Shown here piece after piece: positions 19,722 through 28,008 of a DNA stretch of 64,000 bases. This DNA comes from an uncultured Actinomycetes bacterium (lineage in GTDB: Bacteria > Actinomycetota > Acidimicrobiia > Acidimicrobiales > RAAP-2), in assembly GCA_903924205.1 (NCBI GenBank), contig CAIYAP010000002.1, forward strand, positions 310,001-374,000. Direction: 5' to 3'. A model generated the notes under the pieces. That model saw only the letters and a list, made by a program, of their open reading frames with translations. It was not told the origin of the DNA and ran no database searches. Position numbers and translations under genes: made by a program. The stretch's first letter is position 1; each line of letters begins with the position of its first letter.

Positions 19722-20594
19722 TTAGGGGCTGGAGTGCCCCACACTCAAATCGGGTTCCGGGTCGCCGTATCCGACGGCCACAAAGGTCAATCCCGCCGCC
19801 GGCGCCGGGGCCGGCAGGCCGTCTCGAGAGAACTCGCTGAGCCGAGCCTCGACCTCAGCCAGGGTGCGCTGACCCCGGGCCACCGCCACGCAACTGGCCG
19901 TCAGCACCCGCACCATGTTGTGACAAAAGGCGTTGGCGGCGATCTCGAAACGCCACAGGCGATTGTCGGCGCCCACCAATTGGAGAGAATCGCTGACTTC
20001 GGTCCATCGAGCCCCGATTACCCGGCGAATAAGGGGGTCGTCAGCCGTGGTCCCCGACGCCCGTTTGCAGAAGGAGCGAAAATCGTGCTCTCCCACGAAG
20101 AGGTCCGCGGTGGCCTGCAACAAGGCGGGATCCAGCGTCGCCTGCACCGTCCAGGCCCACTGGGCGGTGGTGGCGAGGGCGGGGGCGGAACTTTCGACCA
20201 CGAGGTAGCGATAGCGACGCCACGTCGCCGAGAATCGGGCGTGGAAATCGTCGGTGACCGCCGTGATGGCGCGGACCTGCACGATGCCGCTGAGCTGACC
20301 GTTCAGTTGGCGACGAAGTTTCTCGGGGTCATCCCCCGACTCATACAGCGGCGAGGGCAAATCCACGTGAGCCACTTGGCCGATGGCGTGCACCCCACTA
20401 TCGGTACGACCCGCCCCCACGATGAGGGGGCGATCGCGGAGGTGAAGTGAGCGTTGTAGGGCGTCACGAAGAAGCCCTACGACCGTGGGTAGGTTGAGTT
20501 GATCCGCAAAACCGTGCGTCGACGTGCCGTCATACGCCAGGTCCAGTCGCCAGCGCTGATGCGCCGGCGGGGAGGTCAGATCAAACGAACTCAA
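19722..20594 (-). CDS. truA: tRNA pseudouridine(38-40) synthase TruA
   Basis: 290 residues. The catalytic Asp is in VGAGRTDSGVHAIGQVAH; LDLAYDGTSTHGFADQ and RVLTASCVAVARGQ are also typical. The start used here is a TTG at 20594 inside the rplQ 3' end (14-bp overlap). No better start lies close downstream, so the exact N-terminus is uncertain. It modifies U38-U40 in the anticodon stem of many tRNAs. The order rpoA-rplQ-truA is conserved in Actinobacteria. Confidence 0.93.
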   Translation of the reverse strand: MSSFDLTSPPAHQRWRLDLAYDGTSTHGFADQLNLPTVVGLLRDALQRSLHLRDRPLIVGAGRTDSGVHAIGQVAHVDLPSPLYESGDDPEKLRRQLNGQLSGIVQVRAITAVTDDFHARFSATWRRYRYLVVESSAPALATTAQWAWTVQATLDPALLQATADLFVGEHDFRSFCKRASGTTADDPLIRRVIGARWTEVSDSLQLVGADNRLWRFEIAANAFCHNMVRVLTASCVAVARGQRTLAEVEARLSEFSRDGLPAPAPAAGLTFVAVGYGDPEPDLSVGHSSP

Positions 20595-20943
20595 TGCGCG
20601 CCATCGGGGCGTTGTCCCCGGGACGCGGACCCAGCTTCAAGATGCGGGTGTAGCCACCAGGACGGTCCGTGTAACGAGGAGCGATCTCGGTGAACAACTT
20701 GTGAGCCATGTCCTTGTCGCGAATGAAGGCGACGACGCGGCGCTGAGCGGCGACGGGGTTGTCAGCCGAGTTCTTCGCGGCAGTGACACACTTCTCGACG
20801 ACGGGACGCAGGGCCTTGGCCTTGGTCTCGGTGGTGGTGATGCCTTCGGCCGCAATCAAGGAAGCCACGAGGTTGCCCAACATGGCCTTCTGGTGCGAGG
20901 CCGAGCCTCCGAGACGTTGACCGCGCTTAGGTGTTGCACGCAT
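20581..20943 (-). CDS. rplQ: 50S ribosomal protein L17
   Basis: 120 residues. RATPKRGQRLGGSASHQKAMLGNLVASLI is the L17 opening; TYTRI-like GGYTRILKLGPRPGDNAPMARIEFV ends it. It lies at the polypeptide exit region of the 50S subunit. It follows rpoA by 4 bp. Confidence 0.97.
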   Translation of the reverse strand: MRATPKRGQRLGGSASHQKAMLGNLVASLIAAEGITTTETKAKALRPVVEKCVTAAKNSADNPVAAQRRVVAFIRDKDMAHKLFTEIAPRYTDRPGGYTRILKLGPRPGDNAPMARIEFV

Positions 20944-20947
20944 GTGA

Positions 20948-21889
20948 CTATTCCTCCGTTCGCAGAACGAGGCCGCGCTCAGCGAGGCGCTCTTGGACGT
21001 CCTTCAGCGAGGTGGCGCCGAAGTTGGTGATCGAGGTGAGGTCGCGCTCGGTGCAGTTGACCAACTGGGCGACGGTGTTGATGCCGGCGCGCTTGAGGCA
21101 GTTGCGTGAACGCTCGGTCAGACCCAGCTCTTCAATGCGGTAGTCAAGTTCGCTGGCCTCGGCCACGGCGCGGCCGACATCGCCGAGCTCCAGGGCGGGA
21201 GCCTCTTCGTCGAAGTAACCAATGAGCTCCACCAAGGTGGCGAGGGTCTTGCCCGAGGAGGCCAGAGCTTCCTTCGGCGTCAAGGTGCCATCGGTCTCGA
21301 TTTCAATGATGAGCTTGTCGAAGTCGCGCGACTGCTCGACGCGAACCGGCTCAATCTCGAAGGAGACGTTGCGCACGGGGCTGTAGATGGCGTCGAGCGG
21401 AATCTCACCGATCATGGCGCCGCCCTTGTTGCCCTCGGCACCGACGTAGCCCTTGCCCTTTTCGACGGTGAGGTCGAGGGCCAGGTGGCTCTTGGCGGTG
21501 GTGAGAAACGCGATGTGCAGATCGGGGTTCAAGATCTCGACGTCGGCAGAGGCCGAGAGGTCAGCCGCCGTGACGGCACCCTCACCCTTCTTGTCGAGAC
21601 GAAGAACGACCGGCTCGGTGCTGTGCACGCGCAGCAAGAGGTCCTTGAGGTTGAGGCAGATGTCCTGGACGTCTTCCTTCACGCCTTCGATGACATCGAA
21701 CTCGTGCAGGACGGCATCGAACTTGACCTTGGTCGCCGCGGCGCCCGGGATGGAGCTCAGCAGCGTGCGACGCAGCGAGTTACCCAGGGTGTGGCCAAAG
21801 CCGGGGTCCAACGGTCCCACGGAGAAGGCCTGACGGTTCGCCTTTTCGTCGCCAATGGCCTCGATGGTGGGCTTCTGAATGATGAGCAT
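20948..21889 (-). CDS. rpoA: RNA polymerase subunit alpha
   Basis: 313 residues. The N-terminal dimerisation domain has PLDPGFGHTLGNSLRRTLLSSIPGAA. The C-terminal domain (about 245-310) has LGLTERSRNCLKRAGINTVAQLV and the helix-hairpin-helix NFGATSLKDVQERLAERGL, which contacts UP elements and activators. It sits in the alpha operon between rpsD and rplQ. Confidence 0.98.
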   Translation of the reverse strand: MLIIQKPTIEAIGDEKANRQAFSVGPLDPGFGHTLGNSLRRTLLSSIPGAAATKVKFDAVLHEFDVIEGVKEDVQDICLNLKDLLLRVHSTEPVVLRLDKKGEGAVTAADLSASADVEILNPDLHIAFLTTAKSHLALDLTVEKGKGYVGAEGNKGGAMIGEIPLDAIYSPVRNVSFEIEPVRVEQSRDFDKLIIEIETDGTLTPKEALASSGKTLATLVELIGYFDEEAPALELGDVGRAVAEASELDYRIEELGLTERSRNCLKRAGINTVAQLVNCTERDLTSITNFGATSLKDVQERLAERGLVLRTEE

Positions 21890-21920
21890 GGAAACTCCCT
21901 ACTAACTCGGACTCGACTAC

Positions 21921-22565
21921 TTACTTGGAGTACAACTCAACGATGAGCTGTTCGCGGATCGACTCGTCGATCTGCTCGCGCTGCGGCACCGCACGGCAGG
22001 TCACCGTGAAGTTGCTGTCGCTGAGCTCGAGCCAACCGGGAACGGTGCGGGCCAACACGTCAGCGGTGCGACGGGTGTTGAAGTTCTCGCGCATATCGCC
22101 CTTGAGGCTGACGACGTCACCGGGACGAACGCGGAATGACGGAATCGTCACGCGCTTGCCGTTGACGGTCACGTGGCCGTGACGCACCAGCTGGCGCGCG
22201 TTCGCGCGGCTCGCGGCCCATCCGGCACGGAAGGTGACGTTGTCGAGGCGCAGTTCGAGGAACTGCAACAAGTTCGTACCGGTGATGCCGGGACGACGGT
22301 TGGCCTCTTCGTAGAGGTTGCGGAACTGGCCTTCGAGAAGACCGTAAATACGCTTAGCCTTCTGCTTCTCACGCAGCTGACCGAGGTATTCACTGCCCTG
22401 ACGCTGACGCGCGTTGCCGTGCTGGCCCGGCGGGAACGCGCGGGTCTGACGGTCGGCATTTTCCGACATGGGGCACTTCATCGAGAGGCAGCGCTCACCC
22501 TTAAGGAAGAGCTTCGTGCGCTCACGACGGCACAAACGACAAACGGGACCTGTGTAACGAGCCAT
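21921..22565 (-). CDS. rpsD: 30S ribosomal protein S4, zinc-binding type
   Basis: 214 residues. N-terminal CRLCRRERTKLFLKGERC then MKCPM gives four cysteines (zinc-ribbon form). LLQFLELRLDNVTFRAGWA and the S4 RNA-binding domain ARQLVRHGHVTVNGKRVTIPS follow. It is a primary 16S-binding protein and in many bacteria the translational repressor of the alpha operon. Confidence 0.97.
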   Translation of the reverse strand: MARYTGPVCRLCRRERTKLFLKGERCLSMKCPMSENADRQTRAFPPGQHGNARQRQGSEYLGQLREKQKAKRIYGLLEGQFRNLYEEANRRPGITGTNLLQFLELRLDNVTFRAGWAASRANARQLVRHGHVTVNGKRVTIPSFRVRPGDVVSLKGDMRENFNTRRTADVLARTVPGWLELSDSNFTVTCRAVPQREQIDESIREQLIVELYSK

Positions 22566-22573
22566 GATTTTCC

Positions 22574-22966
22574 TTAGCCTCGACGACGCTTCTTGGGACG
22601 GCAGCCGTTGTGCGGCAGCGGCGTCACGTCTTGGATCTTGACAACTTCGATGCCGGCAGCGGCAATCGACCGAATAGCGGTCTCACGGCCAGAGCCGGGA
22701 CCACGAACGAGAACGTCGACCTTCTTCACGCCGTGCTCGAGGGCTGCCTTGGCAGCCTTCTCGGCGGCGAGCTGAGCGGCGAACGGGGTGCTCTTACGCG
22801 AGCCCTTGAAGCCGACCTGACCGGACGAGGCCCAGGACAAGACGTTGCCCTCGGGGTCCGTGATCGACACGATGGTGTTGTTGAACGAGCTCTTGATGTG
22901 GGCCACACCAAAAGCAACGTTCTTGCGTTCCTTCTTGCGAACCTTGCGAGCAACTGGCTTAGCCAT
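22574..22966 (-). CDS. rpsK: 30S ribosomal protein S11
   Basis: 130 residues. [58 protein letters not shown] and the C-terminus [17 protein letters not shown] are all standard. It forms part of the platform near the E site. Its start shares one base with the rpsM stop. Confidence 0.98.
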   Translation of the reverse strand: MAKPVARKVRKKERKNVAFGVAHIKSSFNNTIVSITDPEGNVLSWASSGQVGFKGSRKSTPFAAQLAAEKAAKAALEHGVKKVDVLVRGPGSGRETAIRSIAAAGIEVVKIQDVTPLPHNGCRPKKRRRG

Positions 22967-23343
22967 TACTTCTTCACCTTCTTCTTACCGGCGACGGTGC
23001 GCTTCGGTCCCTTACGGGTGCGAGCATTAGTACGGGTGCGCTGTCCGCGAACGGGCAGGCCCTTGCGGTGACGGATGCCCTGGAGGCAGTTGATTTCCAT
23101 CTTGCGCTTGATGTCTTGTGCGACGTCACGACGAAGGTCACCTTCGACGGTGAGGTTCTGGTCGATGTAGGCACGCAGCTTGTTCACGTCAGACTCTTGC
23201 AAGTCCTTGACGCGGGTGGACTCATCAATGCCGGTCGCGGCGCAGATGGCCTGCGCCGTGGTCGGTCCGATGCCAAAAATGTAGGTGAGCGAAATCACCG
23301 TGCGCTTGTCGCGCGGGATGTCAACTCCGGCAATACGTGCCAT
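22966..23343 (-). CDS. rpsM: 30S ribosomal protein S13
   Basis: 125 residues. [26 protein letters not shown] opens it; [28 protein letters not shown] is the conserved C-terminal motif. It bridges the subunits and contacts P-site tRNA. It is followed directly by rpsK. Confidence 0.98.
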   Translation of the reverse strand: MARIAGVDIPRDKRTVISLTYIFGIGPTTAQAICAATGIDESTRVKDLQESDVNKLRAYIDQNLTVEGDLRRDVAQDIKRKMEINCLQGIRHRKGLPVRGQRTRTNARTRKGPKRTVAGKKKVKK

Positions 23344-23361
23344 ATCTCTCTAAACCTTCCC

Positions 23362-23475
23362 TTAACCCTGACGCTGCTTGTGACGAGGGTTCTCGCAGAT
23401 CACGCGCACGATTCCCGCACGTCGAATGACCTTGCACTTCTCGCACATCTGCTTCACACTGGCTCGAACCTTCAT
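23362..23475 (-). CDS. rpmJ: 50S ribosomal protein L36
   Basis: Small gene read directly from the bases: 37 residues, beginning [19 protein letters not shown] and ending NPRHKQRQG. The zinc ligands C11, C14, C27 and H32 are present, so this is the zinc-binding (C+) form. It lies between infA and rpsM as usual. Confidence 0.97.
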   Translation of the reverse strand: MKVRASVKQMCEKCKVIRRAGIVRVICENPRHKQRQG

Positions 23476-23512
23476 CGGTTTTTCTTTCTCGACCTAAATC
23501 GGGACGGGGGAA

Positions 23513-23737
23513 TTAGCGGTACCGGTAGGTAATGCGACCACGCGTCATGTCATACGGCGTGATCTCTACCTGGACCTTGTCGCCGGGCAGAATACGAATG
23601 CGGTGCATGCGCATCTTGCCCGAACTGTGGGCGAGAACGGTGTAGCCGTTCTCCAGCTCGACTCGGAACATCGCGTTAGGTAGCGGCTCAATGACCGTAC
23701 CTTCAACGGTGAACGCTTCTTCCTTCTGATTACTCAG
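23513..23737 (-). CDS. infA: Translation initiation factor IF-1, apparent CTG start
   Basis: The conserved protein is 74 residues, with [23 protein letters not shown], then [20 protein letters not shown] and the end [14 protein letters not shown]. It blocks the A site during initiation. The frame stays open upstream to 23860, but IF-1 homologues begin at MSNQK or MAKK. The codon there is CTG at 23737-23735, and AAGGAG stands 7 nt before it (23750-23745). No ATG, GTG or TTG is close, so a CTG start is the best reading. Confidence 0.93.
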   Translation of the reverse strand: MSNQKEEAFTVEGTVIEPLPNAMFRVELENGYTVLAHSSGKMRMHRIRILPGDKVQVEITPYDMTRGRITYRYR

Positions 23738-23769
23738 GTCCCTACTCCTTGTGTGTGGCACTACCCGTA

Positions 23770-23783
23770 TCGACACGTGTCGA
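23770..23783. promoter_or_regulatory. 14-bp perfect palindrome upstream of infA
   Basis: TCGACACGTGTCGA reads the same on both strands and lies 33 bp before the infA start, in the region that must carry the promoter of the infA-rpmJ-rpsM-rpsK-rpsD-rpoA-rplQ transcript. It could be a repressor site or a hairpin in the leader. No consensus promoter is evident around it. Confidence 0.5.
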
Positions 23784-23948
23784 CACAGTTTTCCGACCTT
23801 CGCGAAACCTCCGCAAAAAGACCGGCTGTGTATCTTACCGAACTTTGCCCCCCACGCCAAAACGAGGGTGGCGACCCCCGCACGTCAGCCCCAAATTGGG
23901 ACTTTCTGCCGTAGGGAAAACCACTTCGGAGGTAGCAGTCTAGAGGAC

Positions 23949-24305
23949 ATGAACAGTCCCGCTTCCGGCCTCTCCCCCGACGGTGAACTCGCCGCCGGCG
24001 ACTGCGCTCAATTGGTCGCCCGAGCGCGCTGGGGACGGGTAGTGCTGTCGGTCCGATGCCTCCCTATGACCGCCCTCGTCAGTCTCTCGGCCACCGAATC
24101 TGGCCTCAAAATCAACGATCCCAGCCCCACGGTGACCGATGCCGCGCGACATCATGACGTGCTGACCCTCGAAGTAGAGGAGCGGCACGACGGAATTGAC
24201 CTTTCTATTGTTCACGTGACGGGTATTTCAGACATCGATGGCGCCGGCCACGTTCTCGTCCCCGCCACCGTGGTGAGCGGCCAACGCTGGCGCTGGGCGT
24301 CGTAA
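23949..24305 (+). CDS. Pyridoxamine-phosphate-oxidase-like split-barrel protein
   Basis: 118 residues from the ATG at 23949. The layout CAQLVARARWGRVVLSV, a strand with the P of CLPMTALVS, and VTGISDID match small flavin- or F420-binding split-barrel proteins common in Actinobacteria. The usual GRVAVTV...LPVILP motif is only partly kept, so the cofactor is uncertain. It is 5 bp upstream of the sensor kinase and reads in the same direction, so it is probably co-transcribed with the two-component pair. It could serve a redox-linked accessory function. Confidence 0.55.
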   Translation: MNSPASGLSPDGELAAGDCAQLVARARWGRVVLSVRCLPMTALVSLSATESGLKINDPSPTVTDAARHHDVLTLEVEERHDGIDLSIVHVTGISDIDGAGHVLVPATVVSGQRWRWAS

Positions 24306-24310
24306 CGGTG

Positions 24311-25477
24311 ATGGCCAGTGGTCTGTGGGACACTGGCGTCGTGTCATACCGCCAGGTCGTCAATCCCGCACGCCTGCATAGCCTTATTGACGCCATTTTG
24401 CTCATCGAGGCCGATATTGACCTCGATATTCTCCTCGCGCACATTGTGCGTACCGCCAGCGAATTAGTTCGGGCTCGATACGGCGCCCTCGGTGTCTTGG
24501 CCCCCGGCGGCGAGGAACTGGAACGCTTCATCACCTGGGGACTGGCCCCGGACGATGAAGCGGCGATGGGCAGCAAGCCCCGGGGCCACGGATTGCTCGG
24601 CGAAATCATTCGCGTCCCCGCCCCCCTGCGGGTGGAGGACATCTCGCAACACCCCCACTCCGCCGGCATGCCGCTCGGCCACCCGCCCATGACGAACTTC
24701 CTCGGGGTGCCGGTGCGTTCGGGCTCCGGCGAAGTCTTCGGCAATCTCTACCTCACTGATCGCTATGACGGCGAGCCCTTTTCTCTCGAGGATGAAGGTC
24801 TCATCGAGGCCTTCGGTCGAGCGTCGGGATTAGTCATTGACGAACACCGTCGTCGTGGTGACGTGCGCCAAACGACGCTCGCGGCCGAACGCGACCGCAT
24901 GGCGCGAGAGCTTCACGACACGGTGATTCAACGACTGTTTGCGGTGGGGCTGTCACTTCAGTCGGTCGCCCAACAGGTGGAGCCCGGCCTCGAAAGTCGA
25001 CTCAATCTCGCCATTGACAACCTCGATGCCACCATCAAGGAAATCCGCACCGCCATTTTCGAAATTTCGCAGCACCGACCGACCACGGACGAGTCGCTGC
25101 GAAACGCCGTGTTGAAAGTCGTGAATGAAGTGCCCGCTCGCCTCGGACTGCCCGTCGACGTCAGCTTTGATGGCCCCCTCGATTCTCTGGTGGGCGCGGA
25201 GTGTCGCGATGAACTCGTCGCCACCTTGCGCGAAGCGCTCACCAACGTCGTGCGCCACGCGAAGGCGCAGCACGCTCGCGTCTCCGTGGTTCTGCGCGAC
25301 GGGGAACTCACCTTGCGGGTGGTCGACGACGGCGTCGGTCCCCAACCCGGCGACGGCTTTGGCAATGGACTTCGGAACATGGCGCAGCGTGCGCAGCGCT
25401 TCGGTGGCAGCTGCGCCCTAGAACCCGCCACCCCTCGAGGATCGGTTTTGCGCTGGAGCGCAGAAAGGTGGAACTGA
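24311..25477 (+). CDS. GAF-domain sensor histidine kinase, DosS/DevS-like
   Basis: 388 residues from the ATG at 24311 (a GTG at 24308 is adjacent). One GAF domain spans about residues 24-170, with GALGVLAPGGEELERFITWG and FLGVPVRSGSGEVFGNLYLT. The HisKA_3 dimerisation box follows with RMARELHDTVIQRLFAVGLSL (phosphoacceptor His202). The HATPase domain has ETLTNVVRHA-like REALTNVVRHAKA and VVDDGVGP. This is the NarL-family kinase architecture. DosS/DevS has two GAF domains, one of them haem-binding; here there is only one, and haem binding cannot be judged. The stop is 1 bp before the regulator. Confidence 0.88.
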   Translation: MASGLWDTGVVSYRQVVNPARLHSLIDAILLIEADIDLDILLAHIVRTASELVRARYGALGVLAPGGEELERFITWGLAPDDEAAMGSKPRGHGLLGEIIRVPAPLRVEDISQHPHSAGMPLGHPPMTNFLGVPVRSGSGEVFGNLYLTDRYDGEPFSLEDEGLIEAFGRASGLVIDEHRRRGDVRQTTLAAERDRMARELHDTVIQRLFAVGLSLQSVAQQVEPGLESRLNLAIDNLDATIKEIRTAIFEISQHRPTTDESLRNAVLKVVNEVPARLGLPVDVSFDGPLDSLVGAECRDELVATLREALTNVVRHAKAQHARVSVVLRDGELTLRVVDDGVGPQPGDGFGNGLRNMAQRAQRFGGSCALEPATPRGSVLRWSAERWN

Positions 25478-25478
25478 C

Positions 25479-26120
25479 ATGTTGCGAGTAGCACTGATTG
25501 ACGATCACGAAATTGTGCGACGTGGACTGCGCGATCTGCTCGAGGCCACGGGCGACATCACCGTGGTGGCCGACGCCGGCACCGTCGACGATGCTCTCGC
25601 CGTCATCAACGTGGACGAGATTGACGTCGCGGTGTTGGACCTGCGCCTACCCGATGGCAGTGGCGTCGAGATTTGTCGTGAACTCATCTCGCGGCGAGCT
25701 GACCTCGCCTGCCTCATGCTCACCTCATTTGCCGATGATGAGGCCATGACTGCGGCGGTGGTCGCGGGGGCCAAGGGATACGTGCTGAAAGACATTCGCG
25801 GTAATGACCTCATCGAGTCGATTCACGCCGTGGCGCGCGGTGAGTCGCTCATTAATGACGAGACCATGCGTCACGTGCGTGACCGAGTGCACCGTCGCCT
25901 GGTGGAGCAAGCCCGCATTGAATCACTCAGTGGACAAGAACGACGCATCTTGGACTTGCTGGCCGAAGGAATGTCCAATAGGGAAATCGCCGAGACGATG
26001 TTCCTCGCCGAAAAGACGGTGAAGAATTACGTCAGCAATTTGCTCGCAAAACTGGGATTTGATCGCCGCACTGAGGCCGCCCTCTTCGCGCAGAAGATGA
26101 ACGACGAGGGACTTTTATAA
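25479..26120 (+). CDS. NarL/FixJ response regulator closely resembling DosR/DevR
   Basis: 213 residues. The receiver has Asp8/Asp9, phosphoacceptor Asp54 (VLDLRLPDG), Thr82 (LMLTSF) and Lys104 (GYVLKDI), the same numbering as M. tuberculosis DosR. The LuxR-type HTH at about 150-205 reads LSGQERRILDLLAEGMSNREIAE and then AEKTVKNYVSNLLAKLGFDRRT, matching the DosR recognition helix. It should be phosphorylated by the kinase encoded immediately upstream and act as a dimeric activator. The 3' end overlaps the convergent methyltransferase stop by 6 bp. Confidence 0.92.
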   Translation: MLRVALIDDHEIVRRGLRDLLEATGDITVVADAGTVDDALAVINVDEIDVAVLDLRLPDGSGVEICRELISRRADLACLMLTSFADDEAMTAAVVAGAKGYVLKDIRGNDLIESIHAVARGESLINDETMRHVRDRVHRRLVEQARIESLSGQERRILDLLAEGMSNREIAETMFLAEKTVKNYVSNLLAKLGFDRRTEAALFAQKMNDEGLL

Positions 26121-26888
26121 GTGCTGGTCGCTGCGGCGAGGCCGTACCGACCCATCGAGGCGTAGCACCGCGACGTAGGGGTCACCGGGGCTCGAATTAA
26201 TAATCGAATCCACTTTCCACCCTGTGCCGCGAAGAAGTGTCGCCATCTCGCCACGCGACACGAACAACCACTTCCACCACGGCCCCACGAGATCTTGGTA
26301 GTGGTAGCGATATCGAAGCAGGCCCGGCATCTCGCCGCGCTGCTGATTGAGGTGGAAGTACCCACGGGTGATGCAGGGAGCTCCGCCGAAGTAGGGGCTG
26401 GTGCTGACGGCCAACATTCTGACGTCAGGTGCCGCGATCGATGCCCAGGAGCGAAACCATCGCCGCGTGGCCGCCGGCGTTCCCAGCATCCCCAAATTGT
26501 TGCCGTACAGCACGATGGTGTCGAAGTCGGCCAGCTCGCTGCCCACCTCGGCAATGGACCGATGCCACACCTCGGCGACGCCGCATTCGCGAGCCGCCGT
26601 CACCACCTGCGCCGACGCGTCCATCCCCACTACTTCGATGCCGCGGCGCTGAAGCTCCAGTGAGACGCGCCCCGCCCCGCAGCCCACGTCGAGAACTCGA
26701 CCACGAGCGAGTCGCAGTGCGCGTCGTTCCGCGTCGAACCAATCGCGAGGGGGGCCGAGGTAGGCCGCACGGCCGTCACCTTCACAGAAGTAGCCGTCAT
26801 CACGCTCGTAGATCTCGTAGTCCTCGCCCCCGCGGGCCCAGTCCAAGATGGCCGTGCCGAAAATATCGGCGGCGCGCGATCTGTCCAT
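26115..26888 (-). CDS. Class I SAM-dependent methyltransferase
   Basis: 257 residues from the ATG at 26888; an in-frame start at 26915 adds nine weak residues. Motif I is GRVLDVGCGAGRVSLELQRRG and motif II begins VVGMDASAQVV; the post-motif region is DFDTIVLYGNNLGMLG. The upstream part YEIYERDDGYFCEGDG is typical of this small-molecule methyltransferase group. The substrate cannot be inferred. It faces away from oleA and toward dosR, so it is not part of either operon. Confidence 0.85.
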   Translation of the reverse strand: MDRSRAADIFGTAILDWARGGEDYEIYERDDGYFCEGDGRAAYLGPPRDWFDAERRALRLARGRVLDVGCGAGRVSLELQRRGIEVVGMDASAQVVTAARECGVAEVWHRSIAEVGSELADFDTIVLYGNNLGMLGTPAATRRWFRSWASIAAPDVRMLAVSTSPYFGGAPCITRGYFHLNQQRGEMPGLLRYRYHYQDLVGPWWKWLFVSRGEMATLLRGTGWKVDSIINSSPGDPYVAVLRLDGSVRPRRSDQHL

Positions 26889-26986
26889 GACTGAATTCTC
26901 GCAGAGTCGGGCCATGTCGGAAGGGGGCTGGCGGGGGCCGCGTCGGTCGCGTCCCTGACCAGGTGGAGGTGGCCTAACCTAAGTCA

Positions 26987-28000
26987 ATGACTAATCCCAC
27001 TTTGTTTTCTCGCTCCTTCATCTGGAGCGTGGCAAAAGTGGAGGCTCCGGAGATCGTTACCTCCGCGTGGATCGACGAACAACTCGCCGAGACCTACGAC
27101 CGAATTGGGGTCAGGCCCGGCCTCTTGGCGTCCATCGCCGGGATTGAGGAGCGCCGGTGGTGGCCGGCCAACACCTGTTTTGACGATGCCGCCGCTCAGG
27201 CCGGCGCACTGGCCCTGTCGCAGGCGGGAATAGACGCCAACGAGGTCGATCTGCTCATTTCGTCATCGGTGTGTAAGCACCACCTCGAACCCAGTGTGGC
27301 CTGCGCCGTTCACTATCGACTGGGTCTCAGCCCCACCTGCCTCAACTTTGACCTCGGGAACGCCTGCCTCGGCTTCATGAACGCCATGTCGGTGGCCGCC
27401 ATGGCCATCGAGACCGGTATGGCGAAAACCGTCCTCATCGTCGACGGCGAGGGAAGTCGTCAGACGCAGGAGTCAACCATCGCGCGACTTCGCCAGCCCA
27501 CCACCACCGTTGAGGACGTCTTTAACGAGTTCGCGTCCTTGACCTTGGGCTCGGGAGCCGCCGCCATGGTGATGGGTGGACCTCGTGACGGCGCCCATCG
27601 CTACCTCGGTGGCATCAGTCGCGCCGCGACCTCGCACCACGAACTCTGCGTCGGTGACCTCGACACGATGAAGACGGACACCGCGGGCTTGCTGACGGCG
27701 GGTCTCGATCTCGCCCGAGACGCTTTCGATGCCGCCCTGGCGATGAACTGGCAGTGGACCGATTGTGACTACTACGTCATGCACCAGGTCTCGAAGGTGC
27801 ACACGCAAAAACTGTGTGAACGCTTAGGGGTGGACCAGACCCGCGTGCCACTCACCTACCCCACCTTCGGCAATATGGGTCCCGCCGCTGTGCCTTTCAC
27901 CTTGGCGACCATTGCGGCCGACGTCCGCGACGGCGAGCGCGTGCTGCTCATGGGTATCGGTTCCGGTCTCAACTGCGCGGCCGCCGAAATCATCTGGTAG
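26987..28000 (+). CDS. oleA: OleA, thiolase-fold enzyme of olefin synthesis
   Basis: 337 residues, ketoacyl-synthase III-like. The catalytic triad is C127 (DLGNACLGFM), H266 (YYVMHQVS) and N296 (TFGNMGPA). Glu101 lies 26 residues before the Cys, the same spacing as the base Glu117 to Cys143 in Xanthomonas OleA, which separates OleA from FabH. OleA condenses two fatty acyl-CoAs head-to-head into a 2-alkyl-3-ketoacid. It is the first gene of oleA-oleBC-oleD, 8 bp before oleBC. Identification as OleA rests on these residues and the neighbours. Confidence 0.93.
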   Translation: MTNPTLFSRSFIWSVAKVEAPEIVTSAWIDEQLAETYDRIGVRPGLLASIAGIEERRWWPANTCFDDAAAQAGALALSQAGIDANEVDLLISSSVCKHHLEPSVACAVHYRLGLSPTCLNFDLGNACLGFMNAMSVAAMAIETGMAKTVLIVDGEGSRQTQESTIARLRQPTTTVEDVFNEFASLTLGSGAAAMVMGGPRDGAHRYLGGISRAATSHHELCVGDLDTMKTDTAGLLTAGLDLARDAFDAALAMNWQWTDCDYYVMHQVSKVHTQKLCERLGVDQTRVPLTYPTFGNMGPAAVPFTLATIAADVRDGERVLLMGIGSGLNCAAAEIIW

Positions 28001-28008
28001 GTCGTGTC

